This document shows positions 11,739-22,436 of a stretch of DNA of 64,000 nt, piece by piece. The DNA is from Gonapodya prolifera JEL478 (taxonomy: Eukaryota; Monoblepharomycota; Monoblepharidomycetes; Monoblepharidales; Gonapodyaceae), in the NCBI GenBank assembly GCA_001574975.1, contig KQ965791.1:72623-136622 (forward strand), in the 5' to 3' direction. Each line of letters begins with the position of its first letter. The first letter of the stretch is position 1. The position numbers and the translations under genes were made by a program. The notes under the pieces were generated by a model. It saw nothing but the letters and a program-made list of their open reading frames with translations, ran no database searches and was not told the origin of the DNA.

Positions 11739-13419
11739 ATGCCGAAGCCATCAATCTCAGACATCCCAAATGAACTCGTGGCGTTGATACACTTACTCCT
11801 TCCTCCCCGAGTGTACTATGGAGTAGCACCCCGTGTGTGCAAGAGGTGGAACTCTACTACGCTGACGCTTTTAGGCAGAAAGAGGATTCCTGTCGGGGTT
11901 GTGTTTCATCTCATGCCAAGAGTCTGAGTTCGAAGGTACACACAGTACAGCGGACGTGTACTACAAGCTGCTCTGCAAGCTTTTACTGTTGCCGACATTC
12001 CGAGAACTCTCGTTCGCAATATCTGAAGTTCCCAGGTTGCCACAATCGCGTTATTCTTCAAACGAGTCAATTACTGCAACTTGCGCCGTCGTCCTCCCTT
12101 ACTCGGCATTACTGGACTTGTCAGCGACAGAAAACGATACACTTGAAGCGCACACTAACAGAAAGCTGTTGGAGTGGGAGCGACCGACTCGTTTTCGGGC
12201 ACCTCTCGAATTCCACAAGTACGGCTCGTGCTGAGGGCGTCGGCACTGAAAGCTCATTGGTGAGTTGCTCCTTGGAATTAATTTTTGTCGTTGAGGTGAC
12301 TGCGAATCACAAATGCCTGTCAAAATCCCAGGCCAGAAGTCGATCGATCAGATCTTCCGTCGGCCTCGCATTAACCTACCTGACAAGACCACTCGTGGAG
12401 CCGCTTCAGCCAAAAACACTCACCATAACGGCCTCATCACTTACAACACTCGCGTCTCATATGGGTACTGGCACTGCCAAGCAGATTCTCATGCTTGATG
12501 TGCTGGGAGGGTGGCTGACTGACCTTGACCTTGTTCGGGATGTTTTCACACAACTCCCGAACGTTTGTCACCTCAAATTCGGCTTAGACTTTGCTCTCCA
12601 TCCCCCTTGCCTTCCTGACATTGTTACTGCGCTCCAGATGGTGTCTCCGTCTGCCCGGTGACACATCAGCTCTCTCGATTTCTCGAAGGCTATTTCAAAA
12701 CCCGGCACTTCTGGACACCCGTATTTTCTCGCAGAGCTGCGCTTCTTGTGTGATCTGCTCCCAAACCTCAGCGACATCGGTGTTATCGGCGGCACTGTCA
12801 AGTGGATAGACTTCTTCATCTGGAATGATCCACATAGCGATCCAGGTGCTTCAGATGGAAGTAGGCCCTTCTGCATTCACCCACATGTGGCTCATCTCAC
12901 CGTGGACCTGATCAACCTCCCGAGCGACATTATTGATCCGATGTACAACATACCCGACGATCTATCGATTTTCTCTTCACGTCGGCACTAGATCATCTCA
13001 TCCACGTCCGCACCTTGTACACTTACTTCCCTTCTCTTCGTATCCTCACCCTGGTTGTGGGTGAAGCCCACTCTTGGAGACTTGATCTGATGCGACAGCT
13101 TAAGAAGAACAAGAAACCATGTCAAGAACCGGCTCTGGTCGAGTGCGCGGACTTTCTTGACGCAATTGCGGTGAAGGAGACAAGTTTTGCTGGAGAAGGG
13201 TGGGATATTGCATCGGAGATGGGGTTAAAAGAGTTCCCGACGTTCCTCATTTGGGCGGCGAGGTTTCTCAGAGAGCTGCGCAAGAGGTCTGAGGTGTTTG
13301 GGAAGGTGGTAGTTGGTGTGGATATCACTCAAGATACAAAATTTAAATGTCAGAGTTTGATGTTCCGTTTGGATCCCGGTGTGGATCATGCAAAAGTGAT
13401 TGTCGAGCTTGTAGTGTAG
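11739..13419 (+). pseudogene. F-box / leucine-rich gene, frame-broken
   Basis: ATG 11739 opens an F-box: SDIPNELVALIHLLLPP, then VAPRVCKRWNSTTL. F-box proteins bring substrates to SCF ubiquitin ligases through Skp1. Downstream, protein-like sequence continues but hops between frames: YYKLLCKLLLLPTFRELSFAI in one frame (near 11960), then DVLGGWLTDLDLVRDVFTQL (near 12500), then RFLCDLLPNLSDIGVIGGTV (near 12740), then YFPSLRILTLVVGEAHSW (from 13018) to a stop at 13419. The periodic Leu-rich segments resemble degenerate leucine-rich repeats. Some hops might be introns, but several lack convincing splice sites, so I read it as broken by indels or as poorly sequenced. The broken MYND gene directly downstream supports decay here. 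Confidence 0.55.
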
Positions 13420-13549
13420 GCGGAACAAGTTTTCAGACAATCGCTTTTTGCAAAACCTTCCCAGCAACGGTAAAGTGGGGTTAGTAATCATTCACAGAAG
13501 AATGACGCAAACAACAATGCAGACATTAACCTCTCCAATCTTCTCCACG

Positions 13550-14001
13550 TTGTAATGAGACTCTAACCGCCCGATGTCTGCCTAGAAACGGCGACCTACT
13601 TTGCACCGGTCGCAAAAAGAATGCCCGGTTTATCCTGCTCTGAAGGAGGTACTTCAAATCGTTTTCAGGAAGAAAGATAATCTTTACGACAAAACCGAGA
13701 ATGCATTGTATTATTACTGCCTCTGCGAAAACGCCATCCAACAGCGGCACAGCTTGAAGCTCCCTCTCGCAAAGTCTGTCATACACATAATTCTGGAAGA
13801 AATGGAAAGAAGATGACGTTGAGTCCGTGTGTGGCGCGGCTTGGTGCACAAATTTGGCGCCCATGAAGAAGTGCGTGCGGTGTCACATTACCATCCACTG
13901 CAACGTGGAATGCCAGCGGGCACACTGGAAGCTCCACAAGCCCGTCTGTAGAGAGGATTTTCTGGGACGTGGAAGGCGTCAAGCTGGAAAAGGGCGAATG
14001 A
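13550..14001 (+). pseudogene. second MYND zinc-finger gene copy, truncated and frameshifted
   Basis: Homologous to the gene at 3.3-4.1 kb: ATYFAPVAKR, then YPALKEVLQIVFRKKDNLYD and YYYCLCENAIQQRHSLKLPL. Near 13780-13815 the alignment needs a deletion of about 30 bp and a frame change before WKEDDVESVCGAAWC. The finger itself keeps all expected ligands: C-x4-C, C-V-R-C, HCNVEC and HWKLHKPVC. The longer N-terminal region of the 3.3 kb copy is missing. It is a paralogue that retains a better finger than the longer copy but has lost the start. Confidence 0.6.
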
Positions 14002-14370
14002 ACTCCGAGGAGGTGTTGGGTGGTGTCTGCACTTTCGAATTATTTGGCAGATGGACAAAAGACGTTGATAGACTTTGGACCGTCATGCCATTGATGTTCC
14101 GAGTGAGAAATCTAGCCACAATTGGATAATGCTACTTTGAATCATTTTGCGCATTCAAAAACTACCTAAAATGTGCAAATCCTTCTATGACACCCCCGCC
14201 ATTCCCCGTTTACCCCATTCCCCATCCCAAACTTAACCACTTCCCTTCTCTCTCAACCAACTTCACGCCTTCCCTCGTTCCTCAATCTTCGTTCCCCTTC
14301 CACGGTAACACNCCCTTCACTCCCACAACCACCCCACCACCACCCACTCCCCCCTCTCCCACACCCGACA

Positions 14371-15469
14371 TCACGCCTTCCGCATCATCAAATACACCGT
14401 CTGCCCCTTGGAGACTCCCGAGAAGTACCGCGGAGGGCCTTCGATGGACATGAGCAAGCCGCCGTAGGAGATGAGGAGGGAGCTGTGGGTTCAACGCGTG
14501 GATATGAGGTACAGGGCGGAGGTAGTGTCGCGAGACAGCGGCTCCTCTGAATTCGGATGAAGTGAATCCACGGCTGTCCATCCAACCACGACTGCGTCGA
14601 TCCACGCTCCCCCGAGTTCCCCCTCCGCCCCTGCAAATGAGAAACCATTTCAATGTCATTCCCTCCTTGGACTTCCCCGCCTCCGCATGATGTTCTAGCC
14701 ACCCTTTCGCCTCCATCAGAGAAACACGCTCCACGTCGGACGCTTCGCCCAAGGCTGACTGAAGTCCCCACCTCCCTTCGAGACGTAGCATCTATACTTC
14801 ATCTCCAGTATAGAAGTACGCCCCGCAGAGAAGCTTCCCTCAGTTGCTTCGATCAAAGGAAATACGCCTTGTTGAGAAACTTCCCCTCTGTCAGAGGAAA
14901 TCCGCTCCGCTTGAATATTCACCTCGCCTCCGACACTCAGACTCCTCGGGCCTCTGGACTTTGCTCGAAAGACCTCGAGCTCGTGACTCTTGCTGCACGC
15001 ATGACCGAGACTCACACTCGATCCTTCCCGGCGTCCTCAAACTTGAACACCCTCCCGCCCATCACGTAGTCGTAATCGTCCGCGAGGGTCTTCCTGTCTC
15101 CCTTCCCGACATCCCGCCACGCCTGCGACGGATCCGACGCATACGAGGACCCTGACGACGACCCAGCCGCGACGAGGGAGTGGGCAAGAGCGAGTGAGTA
15201 GTCGTCGCCGGGCTTGACGGGGTATATCTCGGTGTTGACGTCGATGGAGACGTCCAGGTCCGAATCCTTTGTGCGGCCGGAGATGCGGGAGACTGGTGAT
15301 GGTGAGGGATGGGGTTGTCGTGGTGGAGTGGTGGAGTGAGCCGACTCTTTTGGTTTCTCCCGTCAGACTGGGAAGGGAAGACAGCACCTCTGTCGAACTT
15401 CTTCCCGTCCTTGTCCAGCGCATCCACGTGCAGCGTCTCTCGCAGGAAAACAGCGCCCTTTGCAGACAT
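14371..15469 (-). CDS. RPB8: RNA polymerases I, II and III common subunit RPABC3 (Rpb8)
   Basis: Shared small subunit of the three nuclear RNA polymerases; its OB-fold-like double barrel binds the edge of the largest subunit. Three exons, 15469-15388, 15292-15016 and 14482-14371, join in frame to 156 codons, close to the usual 145-150. Family landmarks appear in order: LDKDGKKFDRVSR (residues about 18-30), DVNTEIYPVKPGDDYSLALA, DYDYVMGGRVFKFE, and the C-terminal SYGGLLMSIEGPPRYFSG followed by KGQTVYLMMRKA. A Ser/Gly-rich loop around GSSSGSSY replaces the variable loop of other species. The second intron is long for this locus (533 bp). The gene is divergent from guanylate kinase, so the two may share a promoter region at 15.5-15.9 kb. 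One ambiguous base lies just 3' of the stop, at 14312. Confidence 0.9.
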
Positions 15470-15892
15470 AGCGAGCACTGATTGTAGAATGAACAACTCT
15501 CTCGTTCCTCTGCTGCGGTCACCAAAGACGAATGCCACGATTCTTGTGTCGCGCTTCTCTTGCCACTCGCATCTCACGCATGGCATCGCAGGCTGGACAC
15601 GTCGCGGGCGCATCAGTTGCAGATGCGGGTGTCGCCAAGGATGGGGTCGCCGCGACTGGTGTGTGGGGAAGCAGCAACGACGCGATGGAATGGCGTGCTC
15701 ACTGTCATTCTATTCCATACATCGACGGCTCAATCGCTCGGTTGCTGCTCTGCCAACTCTCTCTCTCGTAATACTCCATCACTCCACAACCCTCGCCGCC
15801 ACATGGAATCGCAAACTCGCATCTGTCAAACCAAATACCATGGCTCTTCCTCTCCTCCAAATGAACAAATGAACCATATCCCACTCCGACAG
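15470..15892. other. divergent promoter region between RPB8 and guanylate kinase
   Basis: About 420 bp between two head-to-head housekeeping genes. It must also contain the unresolved first exon of guanylate kinase. No clear TATA box or other regulatory motif is called. Confidence 0.4.
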
Positions 15893-17143
15893 AACACAAA
15901 CCACCACTCGTACTCTCCGGGCCCTCGGGCTGCGGCAAAAGCACCCTGCTCAAGCTTCTCTTTGACAGGTACCCTAACCGGTTCGGATTCTCCGTGTCTC
16001 GTGAGTTGCCAAAGATTGAGATGATCAATGAGAGGCGGGTGTACTATGCGAGGGGAGGGAGGAAGCGTGAAAGGGAGGAAGCGTGAAAGAGTTGAAGGGG
16101 ATCTCGCCACCACTCAGAATGTCGAAGAACACGTCGATCAGAACGGTCAAGGAGGACATTGCCGGTATTCGGATAGCGATGCGGCTGCTGCATAAAAAGG
16201 ACCTGCAGATTCGCGGTCGGACCTGGCATGGAAACTATGTGGACTCTTCCACTCAATCAAATCAATCCAAACCCACCACCTTACCACCTCCTCACCCCCC
16301 GTCTCCCACAGACACGACCCGCTCCCCCCGCCCCGGGGAAACCCCCGACGTCTCCTACCACTACGTCTCCCCCGACCTTTTCCAATCGCTCGTCGACGCC
16401 GAGTGAGTGCATCGATATCGATCTCTTTTCAACGTGAAAATGCTCACTCAAAAAATCGTTCTTGTTCTCAGCGCCTTCATCGAACACGCCACGTTCTCCG
16501 GAAACCGGTACGGCACTTCCAAGGCCGCCGTCCAGCGCGTGTTCGACAAGGGCAGGATATGCGTGCTGGATATTGACTTGCAGGGCGTCAAGAGTGTTAA
16601 GGAGAGGGGACTGGGCGCCAAGTTTGTGTTTGTGAAGCCGCCGAGTATGGAGGTAAGTGGTGCGGGTGGAAAGAAGGTTGATGGTCGGTTTGTTGGTTTG
16701 ATGTGCTCTGATCGAATTGGGCTTGATCGTTATGTCCGTTTTTTTTTTGTTACTCATGTTGTGCCGTCTTTTCCTGTGCTTCTTGTCGCGAACGGATTTT
16801 TCTGTCGTTCCTCTCTCTTTCTTTCCTTACTTTCTTTCTCCCTCTTTTTCTTTCTCTCTATCGCTCTCTTTCTTTCTCTTTTCCTTTCTTTTCTCATTCC
16901 CACACCCCACCCCACCAGATCCTCGAAACCCGCCTCCGCAGCCGCGGGACCGAAACCGAGTCCGCAATCCAAGCCCGCCTGGCCGCATCGCGTGCCGAAC
17001 TCGAATACGCCGCACAACCGGGTGCGCACGACCTTGTGCTCGTCAACGATAACCTGGAACGAGCGTTGGGAGAGCTCGTGGCATTTATTGAGGGGGTGTA
17101 TGGTGCGCTGAAGGGGGGGGAGGCGGTGGTGTTGGATGATTAG
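15893..17143 (+). CDS. GUK1: guanylate kinase (GMP to GDP), first exon unresolved
   Basis: Cytosolic nucleotide kinase that phosphorylates GMP or dGMP with ATP. Exons 15893-16000, 16312-16402, 16472-16652 and 16919-17143 stay in frame. The P-loop GPSGCGKST is followed by [22 protein letters not shown] (GMP-binding), [16 protein letters not shown], the catalytic-core [15 protein letters not shown], and the lid [15 protein letters not shown]. The end matches the family ([19 protein letters not shown]) with a short Gly-rich tail. The frame entering the first listed exon has no ATG and needs two bases from upstream, so a tiny first exon lies before an acceptor at 15892; I could not place it. The last intron (16653-16918) is rich in CT. 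Confidence 0.85.
16802..16900 (+). repeat. TC-rich polypyrimidine low-complexity tract in an intron
   Basis: Nearly uninterrupted pyrimidines with repeated TTTC/CTCT units inside the last intron of guanylate kinase. It lies just upstream of the acceptor at 16918 and is an oversized polypyrimidine tract. Confidence 0.8.
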
Positions 17144-17657
17144 AGCTGGTGGAAAGAATGGGGGATTGGGAAGGGGGATGGGTGGACTTTTGATGCTCGT
17201 GTAGACTTTGGACTTTGTGTACAACATTGCGATTTATTCCCGTGCACGGCGCGGCACGGTGCGGTGGCATCATGCGTTGTCGCTGACACTGCCCTTCTCC
17301 CCTCCGTCCCCACGCTCCACCCCGCGCCCCACCTCCACCCGACGAGGCACCAAGCTGGCGAGCGAGACAAGTAGCGCCGAAAGTGGCGGCAAGTCGGGGG
17401 ATGGGAAAGTCCACGTGAGTGAGGCGCTTGCGCGTGCGAGGTTGTTTGGTAACGTTTCGTGGTGCTTTCAGCCCGAGGGAACGGCGGGACAAGTCCGTGG
17501 GAAAAAGGGGTGGTCCAAGTGGTGTAGAATACTGTGATTTAAAATCAATTTTATTTCATTCAGTTTCGCTTGAGCAAAGACCCTTTATGCGAGCGGCGCA
17601 AAAGCGGGTAATCAACGCACCGAGCGGCCCTGTCCCCCATACACTGCAATGACATCG
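17144..17657. other. intergenic downstream of guanylate kinase
   Basis: GC-rich sequence with overlapping low-complexity ORFs (Gly/Arg or Pro/Ser) on both strands. No family match. Confidence 0.4.
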
Positions 17658-18034
17658 TCAACCGCGGCAGCAGGAGCGAGGCTCGTGAAGGCCAGCGAAA
17701 AACCCAAGATTGCGCTGGTGGTGAGGATGTCGTCGTTTCGTCTGATGGGGAGAAGTACCTGACAATCGGCCCGGAATGTGATCATCCCTGGCTTCAATGC
17801 GACGCGGTGCAAGACGGGCGGAGCGTCCGGAATCGTGAGTGTACCTCGCAGACAGCTTGCGCCTCGTCAACAAGCTCTGATGGCTCCTCCTTCGTCTTCA
17901 CTGTCATCCAAACCTGTACCTACCTGACCGCAAAACAAGGGTCGCGCAACCACCCCTAACCTCTGTACTTCCCCCATGTTCAGATTCAACACATCGTCAA
18001 ACATTGCCGCAAACGTTTCTCGGATTGCAACCAT
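17658..18034 (-). CDS. possible small hypothetical protein with several introns
   Basis: ATG at 18034 follows a T-run and opens MVAIRETFAAMFDDVLNLNMGEVQRLGVV, a plausible amphipathic helix. Donor and acceptor pairs can be placed (GTAGGT after CGGTCAG near 17928; acceptors near 17873) so that segments such as LVDEAQAVCE and PGMITFRADCQ join in frame, ending at 17658; an alternative last exon ends near 17612. The product would be only about 70-100 residues. I recognise no family. Codon-phase agreement at the splice sites is the only support. Confidence 0.3.
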
Positions 18035-18656
18035 TTTTTTTTTTGCGTCTCAAGACTGATACCACGTCCACCCCTTCCCACCACCCCTCTTTTATATGGA
18101 TCATTCTGTCGGATAAGCTCAGCCTCTGATTCACTAGATCTCCAATTGCCGCTGCTCAGCCACCCTGAACAAATTAGTCAACAAAAGTACAGAACCTGGG
18201 ATGCCTCTGGGGAAGCTCATGATGCCGGTTCTGATGACGATGACGGTGCAGCTATTAGGGTTTGATAGATAGGGTTTGGTAGATTTGCTGTGACGTGTTG
18301 TGAGGCGCTAAGAGGAAGAGATGGTAGGGCGTGAGGGATATGAAACGGGAGAGAAACAGTTACTTCTGTGCTCTTTTTGGATTGATCTGACAAATAGATG
18401 TGTGTGCAAACAAACTCTAACGATTTCAAAGATCAAATCACGTACACAGATCACATTTGTGATCTTTCAAGGATACAAAGTGAGTGCGGAAAATCAGAAT
18501 TTATTGAAGATCACAAGCGTGATCGGAGAACCCGAGGTGGCAGCAGCACCGATCGCGAGGTGGTGTTTTGCAGATCAGATCAAGGAAAGGGCGCAGCCAT
18601 GATTTTCCGGTGGCGTTTTCGTTTTCAAATAAATAGCCCACCTGCCTCACATACCA
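18035..18656 (+). promoter_or_regulatory. AT-rich 5' region with GATCAC palindromes
   Basis: Upstream of the orphan gene at 18657. It contains the inverted repeat AGATCACATTTGTGATCT at 18448-18465 (8-bp arms, 2-bp spacer) and a second GATCAC-aagc-GTGATC at 18509-18524. The same motif recurs in each intergenic gap to 23.3 kb. Its role (operator-like site, or end of a mobile unit) is inference. Confidence 0.5.
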
Positions 18657-19730
18657 ATGACCAACGACACCGAAATGACACACTCAAACACCTCTGTCTA
18701 TCTCTACGCTATAAACCTTACCGTCCCTGAGCTTGTCAAAGCTATTGAGGTGTCCCTTCCTTGGATTTCCTCATGAACCACTTTTGCGCCCAATTTCCCC
18801 TAAAACCGAAGGCCGATAGGGACAAAATTTACTCATTCGTTGGCAAAGACAGATCGACGCAGGTTTCCCTCGGAACCATATCAGACTTCGAGACCGTGCT
18901 TTTTTTAAGCATTTTCTCATTGACGATTGATGAGATCGTTGGAGTCGCAGATGTACTTAATTTGAAATTCGGCACAGGGCTCAAATCCGCAAAAGCTCAC
19001 GAATTGTGGACACATGTCAAAAGTGACCTGAAGAAGAGCAAACACGTCTTCAAAAAGGTGTATGAGACAATGATTGTGGGACATGCCCCAAACTCGAAGG
19101 ATGTAGCTTTTTGGGAACTAAGGGATCTGCTTCCAATTGAGGTCAGTGACTTTTGAATGTGGACATGGAAGTGACGTTTTCTTACACTGATTGATCTAGG
19201 TTACGCAACCAAACCTACCAAGTGAACCAACCAAACGCTACAGACCAGCGAAGCCATCTCCATTGAGGCATGCAACTTATTGTCTGACTGACTCAGACTC
19301 AGACTCAGAAAACGATACCCTTAGCGTGAACTCGTCTGAAAGGGGTAATCAACAACCCAGCGAACTGGTCCAGTTGGCAGGGGGCGTTTGGTCAGACGAC
19401 GAGGAAGAAGATGTTATTCCCCCACCACCCAAAGACAACGTCTCTGCACCCATCGAGGTCATTCGACCAAGAACACCAGTCCCCGATTATCCACCATCCC
19501 CAGTAGTCTCTGCAGAATCCATTTATCCAACACTTGACGTCTTTCCTGTTATTACATTTGATAAACCCAGGCAGAGACCTCGAAAGGCAACCCAGACCCG
19601 GGTTTCCCCCACAACTATTTCCAAAGTTTCGATGAGACAACGCAAACCAGAGATTGTAAAAACCGTAGAAGTTGAAATTGTAGAGAGACGTCGTCCAGGA
19701 GATTATACACGTAAAAACTACATAATATAG
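18657..19730 (+). CDS. orphan 317-residue protein with acidic, proline-rich tail
   Basis: Exons 18657-18749, 18812-19141 and 19200-19730 join in phase 0, both times after a GAG codon, giving 317 residues. The first half is a compact, mixed hydrophobic and charged domain (SDFETVLFLSIFSLTIDEIV; LWTHVKSDLKKSKHVFKKVY). The second half is disordered: TDSDSDSENDTLS near residue 170, then VWSDDEEEDVIPPPP, then Ser/Pro-rich sequence and a basic stretch with RQRPRKATQTR and RQRKPE. An acidic patch followed by basic clusters suggests a nuclear or chromatin-associated protein, but this is inference; I do not recognise the family. Introns are only 62 and 58 bp, and flanks carry GATCAC palindromes. Confidence 0.6.
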
Positions 19731-20215
19731 TTGGGATGGTTAATATATAAATATATTAGTACTCCTTTCATGTAACGTCAAAGTGGGAAGCTGGGTTCCC
19801 CTTTTCTATTTACTATAAATGTGTTCCACGATTATATCGCCACTTCTACAATTTATACTGTTCAGGATAATGATTTAGAGATCTGAGATCTGATATGTGA
19901 TCTGTGAAAAAGTGAGATATTTCTGTGTTCACGAAGACATGAGAGAAGATGAAAACTCGGACCCATTTGGAGATCACAAGTGTGCTACATGATCTGTGAT
20001 CCGTGATCTATACAACAAATCGATAGAGCGTGCGTACCTCAAACACAACCGGAGGATCGCAAAATGACCTACAGGAACAGCAGCAGCAGCAGTATAAGCA
20101 CCATTACTCATTCCAGTAGCCGCCGATAAAGCGACTACGCTAGCTTCGGCAACTCTGGCAGCTCCCGTATTTCTAAAGGGGAGGGCAATTTTTTTTCTTC
20201 CAGCTCCAGACCAAT
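19731..20215 (+). promoter_or_regulatory. AT-rich gap with clustered GATC(A/T)-type repeats
   Basis: Between about 19875 and 20010 there are at least six GATCT/GATCAC/GTGATC words, including GATCTGTGATCCGTGATC near 19993-20010. This is the second cluster of the island. The stretch from 20040 to 20215 has short interlocking ORFs only. Confidence 0.5.
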
Positions 20216-20978
20216 ATGTCACTTATTCAACAACTTGCTTTTGTGTCTATGACTGTTTCACCATACGCAGCATCTAACCGAGAATCCAAACCAAATATGG
20301 GAAAGGAGGTTGAAAAACAACTTGCGCGTGACAAGCGTAGGCAAGAGAACGCCAAAAAAAGAATGCCTGGGAGAGTATTCGGTTATCGTGGAGAACGTGA
20401 AAATCGATTTACTTTGGAGAATATTCAATGACGTGAAGAAATGGGCGCAGTGGCAGCCCTTTTTGAACGATTCGTTCACTTCGAGCACAAACAAAGCAAT
20501 CCAACTTCAAGATGGTGCAAAAATAACACGACCGTGGATTCTTGGAGGTGAACCTTCGTACTCAAAAATCAAACTATATAATCGTGGGTTCTCATTTGTA
20601 GAATCGATCGAAACAAGCGTTATAGGTGTTGAAGCGGAACTGAGATGGTCTCTTCAGCCTTGATTTGATATGCAAAAAAATCATTGAACAAACACCCCAA
20701 TACAGATACATATCGAATTGAAAGGGCGTGGATGTTTACTTTTCATGTATAAAGAGGAGTTGTTGGGTCGTTTTGGTGACCCCATCAGAGGAAACGTCGC
20801 AAATCTTATCGAACGTGCTCGCCTGTTGGAAGACACAGGTGATACGGCACTTGCCATAGAAACGCTGGATCATCCCTTGCGGGAAAAAGAACGGAGAGAA
20901 TCTGAAACAATGTCCAAAGCGCCTCCATCACAAGGAAAATCCATAAACATGCGGTGTTTTTGTGATCATGATGACTGA
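20216..20978 (+). CDS. putative START/SRPBCC-like protein, exon structure uncertain
   Basis: ATG 20216 opens MSLIQQLAFVSMTVS. The core lies in another frame: YSVIVENVKIDLLWRIFNDV then KKWAQWQPFLNDSF, followed by beta-strand-like DGAKITRPWILGG and SKIKLYNRGFSFVESIET. The start 'strand, V-x-x-x-W-x-x-x-x-D, W-x-x-W-x-P-F' resembles SRPBCC (Bet v1/START-like) hydrophobic-ligand proteins. The C-terminal helix typical of the fold would be GNVANLIERARLLEDTG at 20791-20841, in an exon starting at about 20706. No canonical donor joins the second and third pieces without crossing the stop at 20661-20663, so either a non-canonical intron exists or the gene is damaged. No function can be assigned. It lies between two GATCAC clusters. 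Confidence 0.4.
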
Positions 20979-21883
20979 TTTTGCATTTGTGAGACTTTGC
21001 TTGATCAGGATGGGACTCATGTTCCTTTCTAGATGAATTTTGAAAAATGAGATTTATTTTAAAGTGGAAGTGACTTACAGCGTTAGTCATAAATAGTGTA
21101 ACTAGATAGTCTAATTCACTACTTAAACCCACTGTCGGGGGTTCCCCATACCTTGGTTCCATCGACCTCCACGTCGCAATCTGACCAACAATGGATCCAA
21201 TAGGAGTGTATTGACTTCAAGAAAGTCATAACCTGGATGCTCTCGATAGCGCCGCACCAATTTAACCGGCCTCACTCCATTGTGCGAGTTCCCGAAAAGC
21301 CAAGCAGATCAAATATTCAGCGCAGCACAAACGTCCCTGTTCCAGTAGGTCTGGTATCAGGCATATATATCTCTTGATATGCAAAATCTTGTTTCCGTCA
21401 ATGTGTACATACTGACAACATCTTTGGAACTCCATCATGATAGCATTTGTTGCACTCTTGACTGGTTTTGTTGTGATTATGAGGCGACAGTCAAGAGTAC
21501 AATGTTGACACTTTTCAAAATCAAAAATCACAGATCACCACTGGGATCTTCCAAAAGTGTCATAAATTCTAGAAGAAATCTCGAATACCTTTTTCAATTT
21601 ATGCTGTGGAGATTTTCTTTAAGTCCGATCTGTGGCGCACCCGCATTCTCCCGAGCTCGTTTTCGTTTTAGAATTGTGGCGGTGTTAGCTCCTCCCAATT
21701 TTAAACCCCCAACCTCACTCCCAACCCTAGTTCGCTCTCTCAACCATCACGTGAGCCTCTCGCCAGCCTTGATTTTTCCATCGTCCAATAGCATTCACAA
21801 GGATAACGATTGTAACGTTCCACCACGGATTTGGGCATACAGAGGAATCAAACGATCCTAGCTTCTTCCACCTCCAACAAAAA
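20979..21883. other. intergenic between START-like and Sel1 genes
   Basis: AT-rich. It contains AATCACAGATCACC-type words near 21525, the third GATCAC cluster. The end supplies the 5' region of the Sel1 gene. Confidence 0.45.
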
Positions 21884-22436
21884 ATGGAACAAGACAAAGT
21901 CCATACTCACGAAATGGCACTCAAAGCAATGTTTTCACTCGTACGTGTTGTTGATTATCCGTCGCTAAACACTGACGAACATGTGCTTTCAGTCATGGGG
22001 CGTGAAGGAGGACAAGGAGGAGGCCTTGAAGTGGGTGAGAAAATCCGCCGACCAGGGTGATGTAGACTCGCAGATCTTTCTTGGGAACTCGCTCAAAGAC
22101 GGCGGCGGCGACTACTCCGAGGCGGTGAATTGGTTCAGGAAAGCCGCGGACCAGGGGTACGCTGATGGGCAATACCACCTCGCTCTATCTTATGAAGATG
22201 GTGAGGGCGTGCAGAAGGATGACTCTGAGGCGGTGAAGTGGTTCAGGAAAGCGGCCGACCAGGGTCACGCTACGAGTCAGTACAATCTCGGATGGATGCT
22301 CTTGGTGGGGTGTGGCGTGCAGAAGGATGAGGAGGAGGCCGTGAAGTGGCTCAGAAAAGCCGCCGAACAGGGTCAATCAGACGCACAGTCCGACTTGTAC
22401 GAACTCGGCCTGGGTGGGTTCCAGAAGACCAGTTGA
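21884..22436 (+). CDS. Sel1-like repeat (SLR/TPR) protein, 166 residues
   Basis: Exon 21884-21940 (MEQDKVHTHEMALKAMFSL) is joined through a 52-bp intron to exon 21993-22436. Three to four consecutive Sel1-like repeats of about 36 residues follow: EEALKWVRKSADQGDVDSQ, SEAVNWFRKAADQGYADGQY, SEAVKWFRKAADQGHATSQY and EEAVKWLRKAAEQGQSDAQ. Each has the A-x-x-W-x-R-K-A-A-x-Q-G core, and the second to third and third to fourth are linked by the G-V-Q-K-D turn. Such alpha-solenoids are scaffolds, for example in ERAD (Hrd3) and chitin synthase activation (Skt5); this one is too short for either and has no signal peptide or membrane segment. Its repeats are nearly uniform, suggesting recent internal duplication. 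The coding part is visibly more GC-rich than its flanks. Confidence 0.8.

Noticed and set aside
11090-11764. Long open frames on both strands before the F-box gene, up to 213 codons
   Set aside because: The frames mirror each other, show no motifs or splice signals, and the minus-strand frame overlaps the more convincing F-box start.
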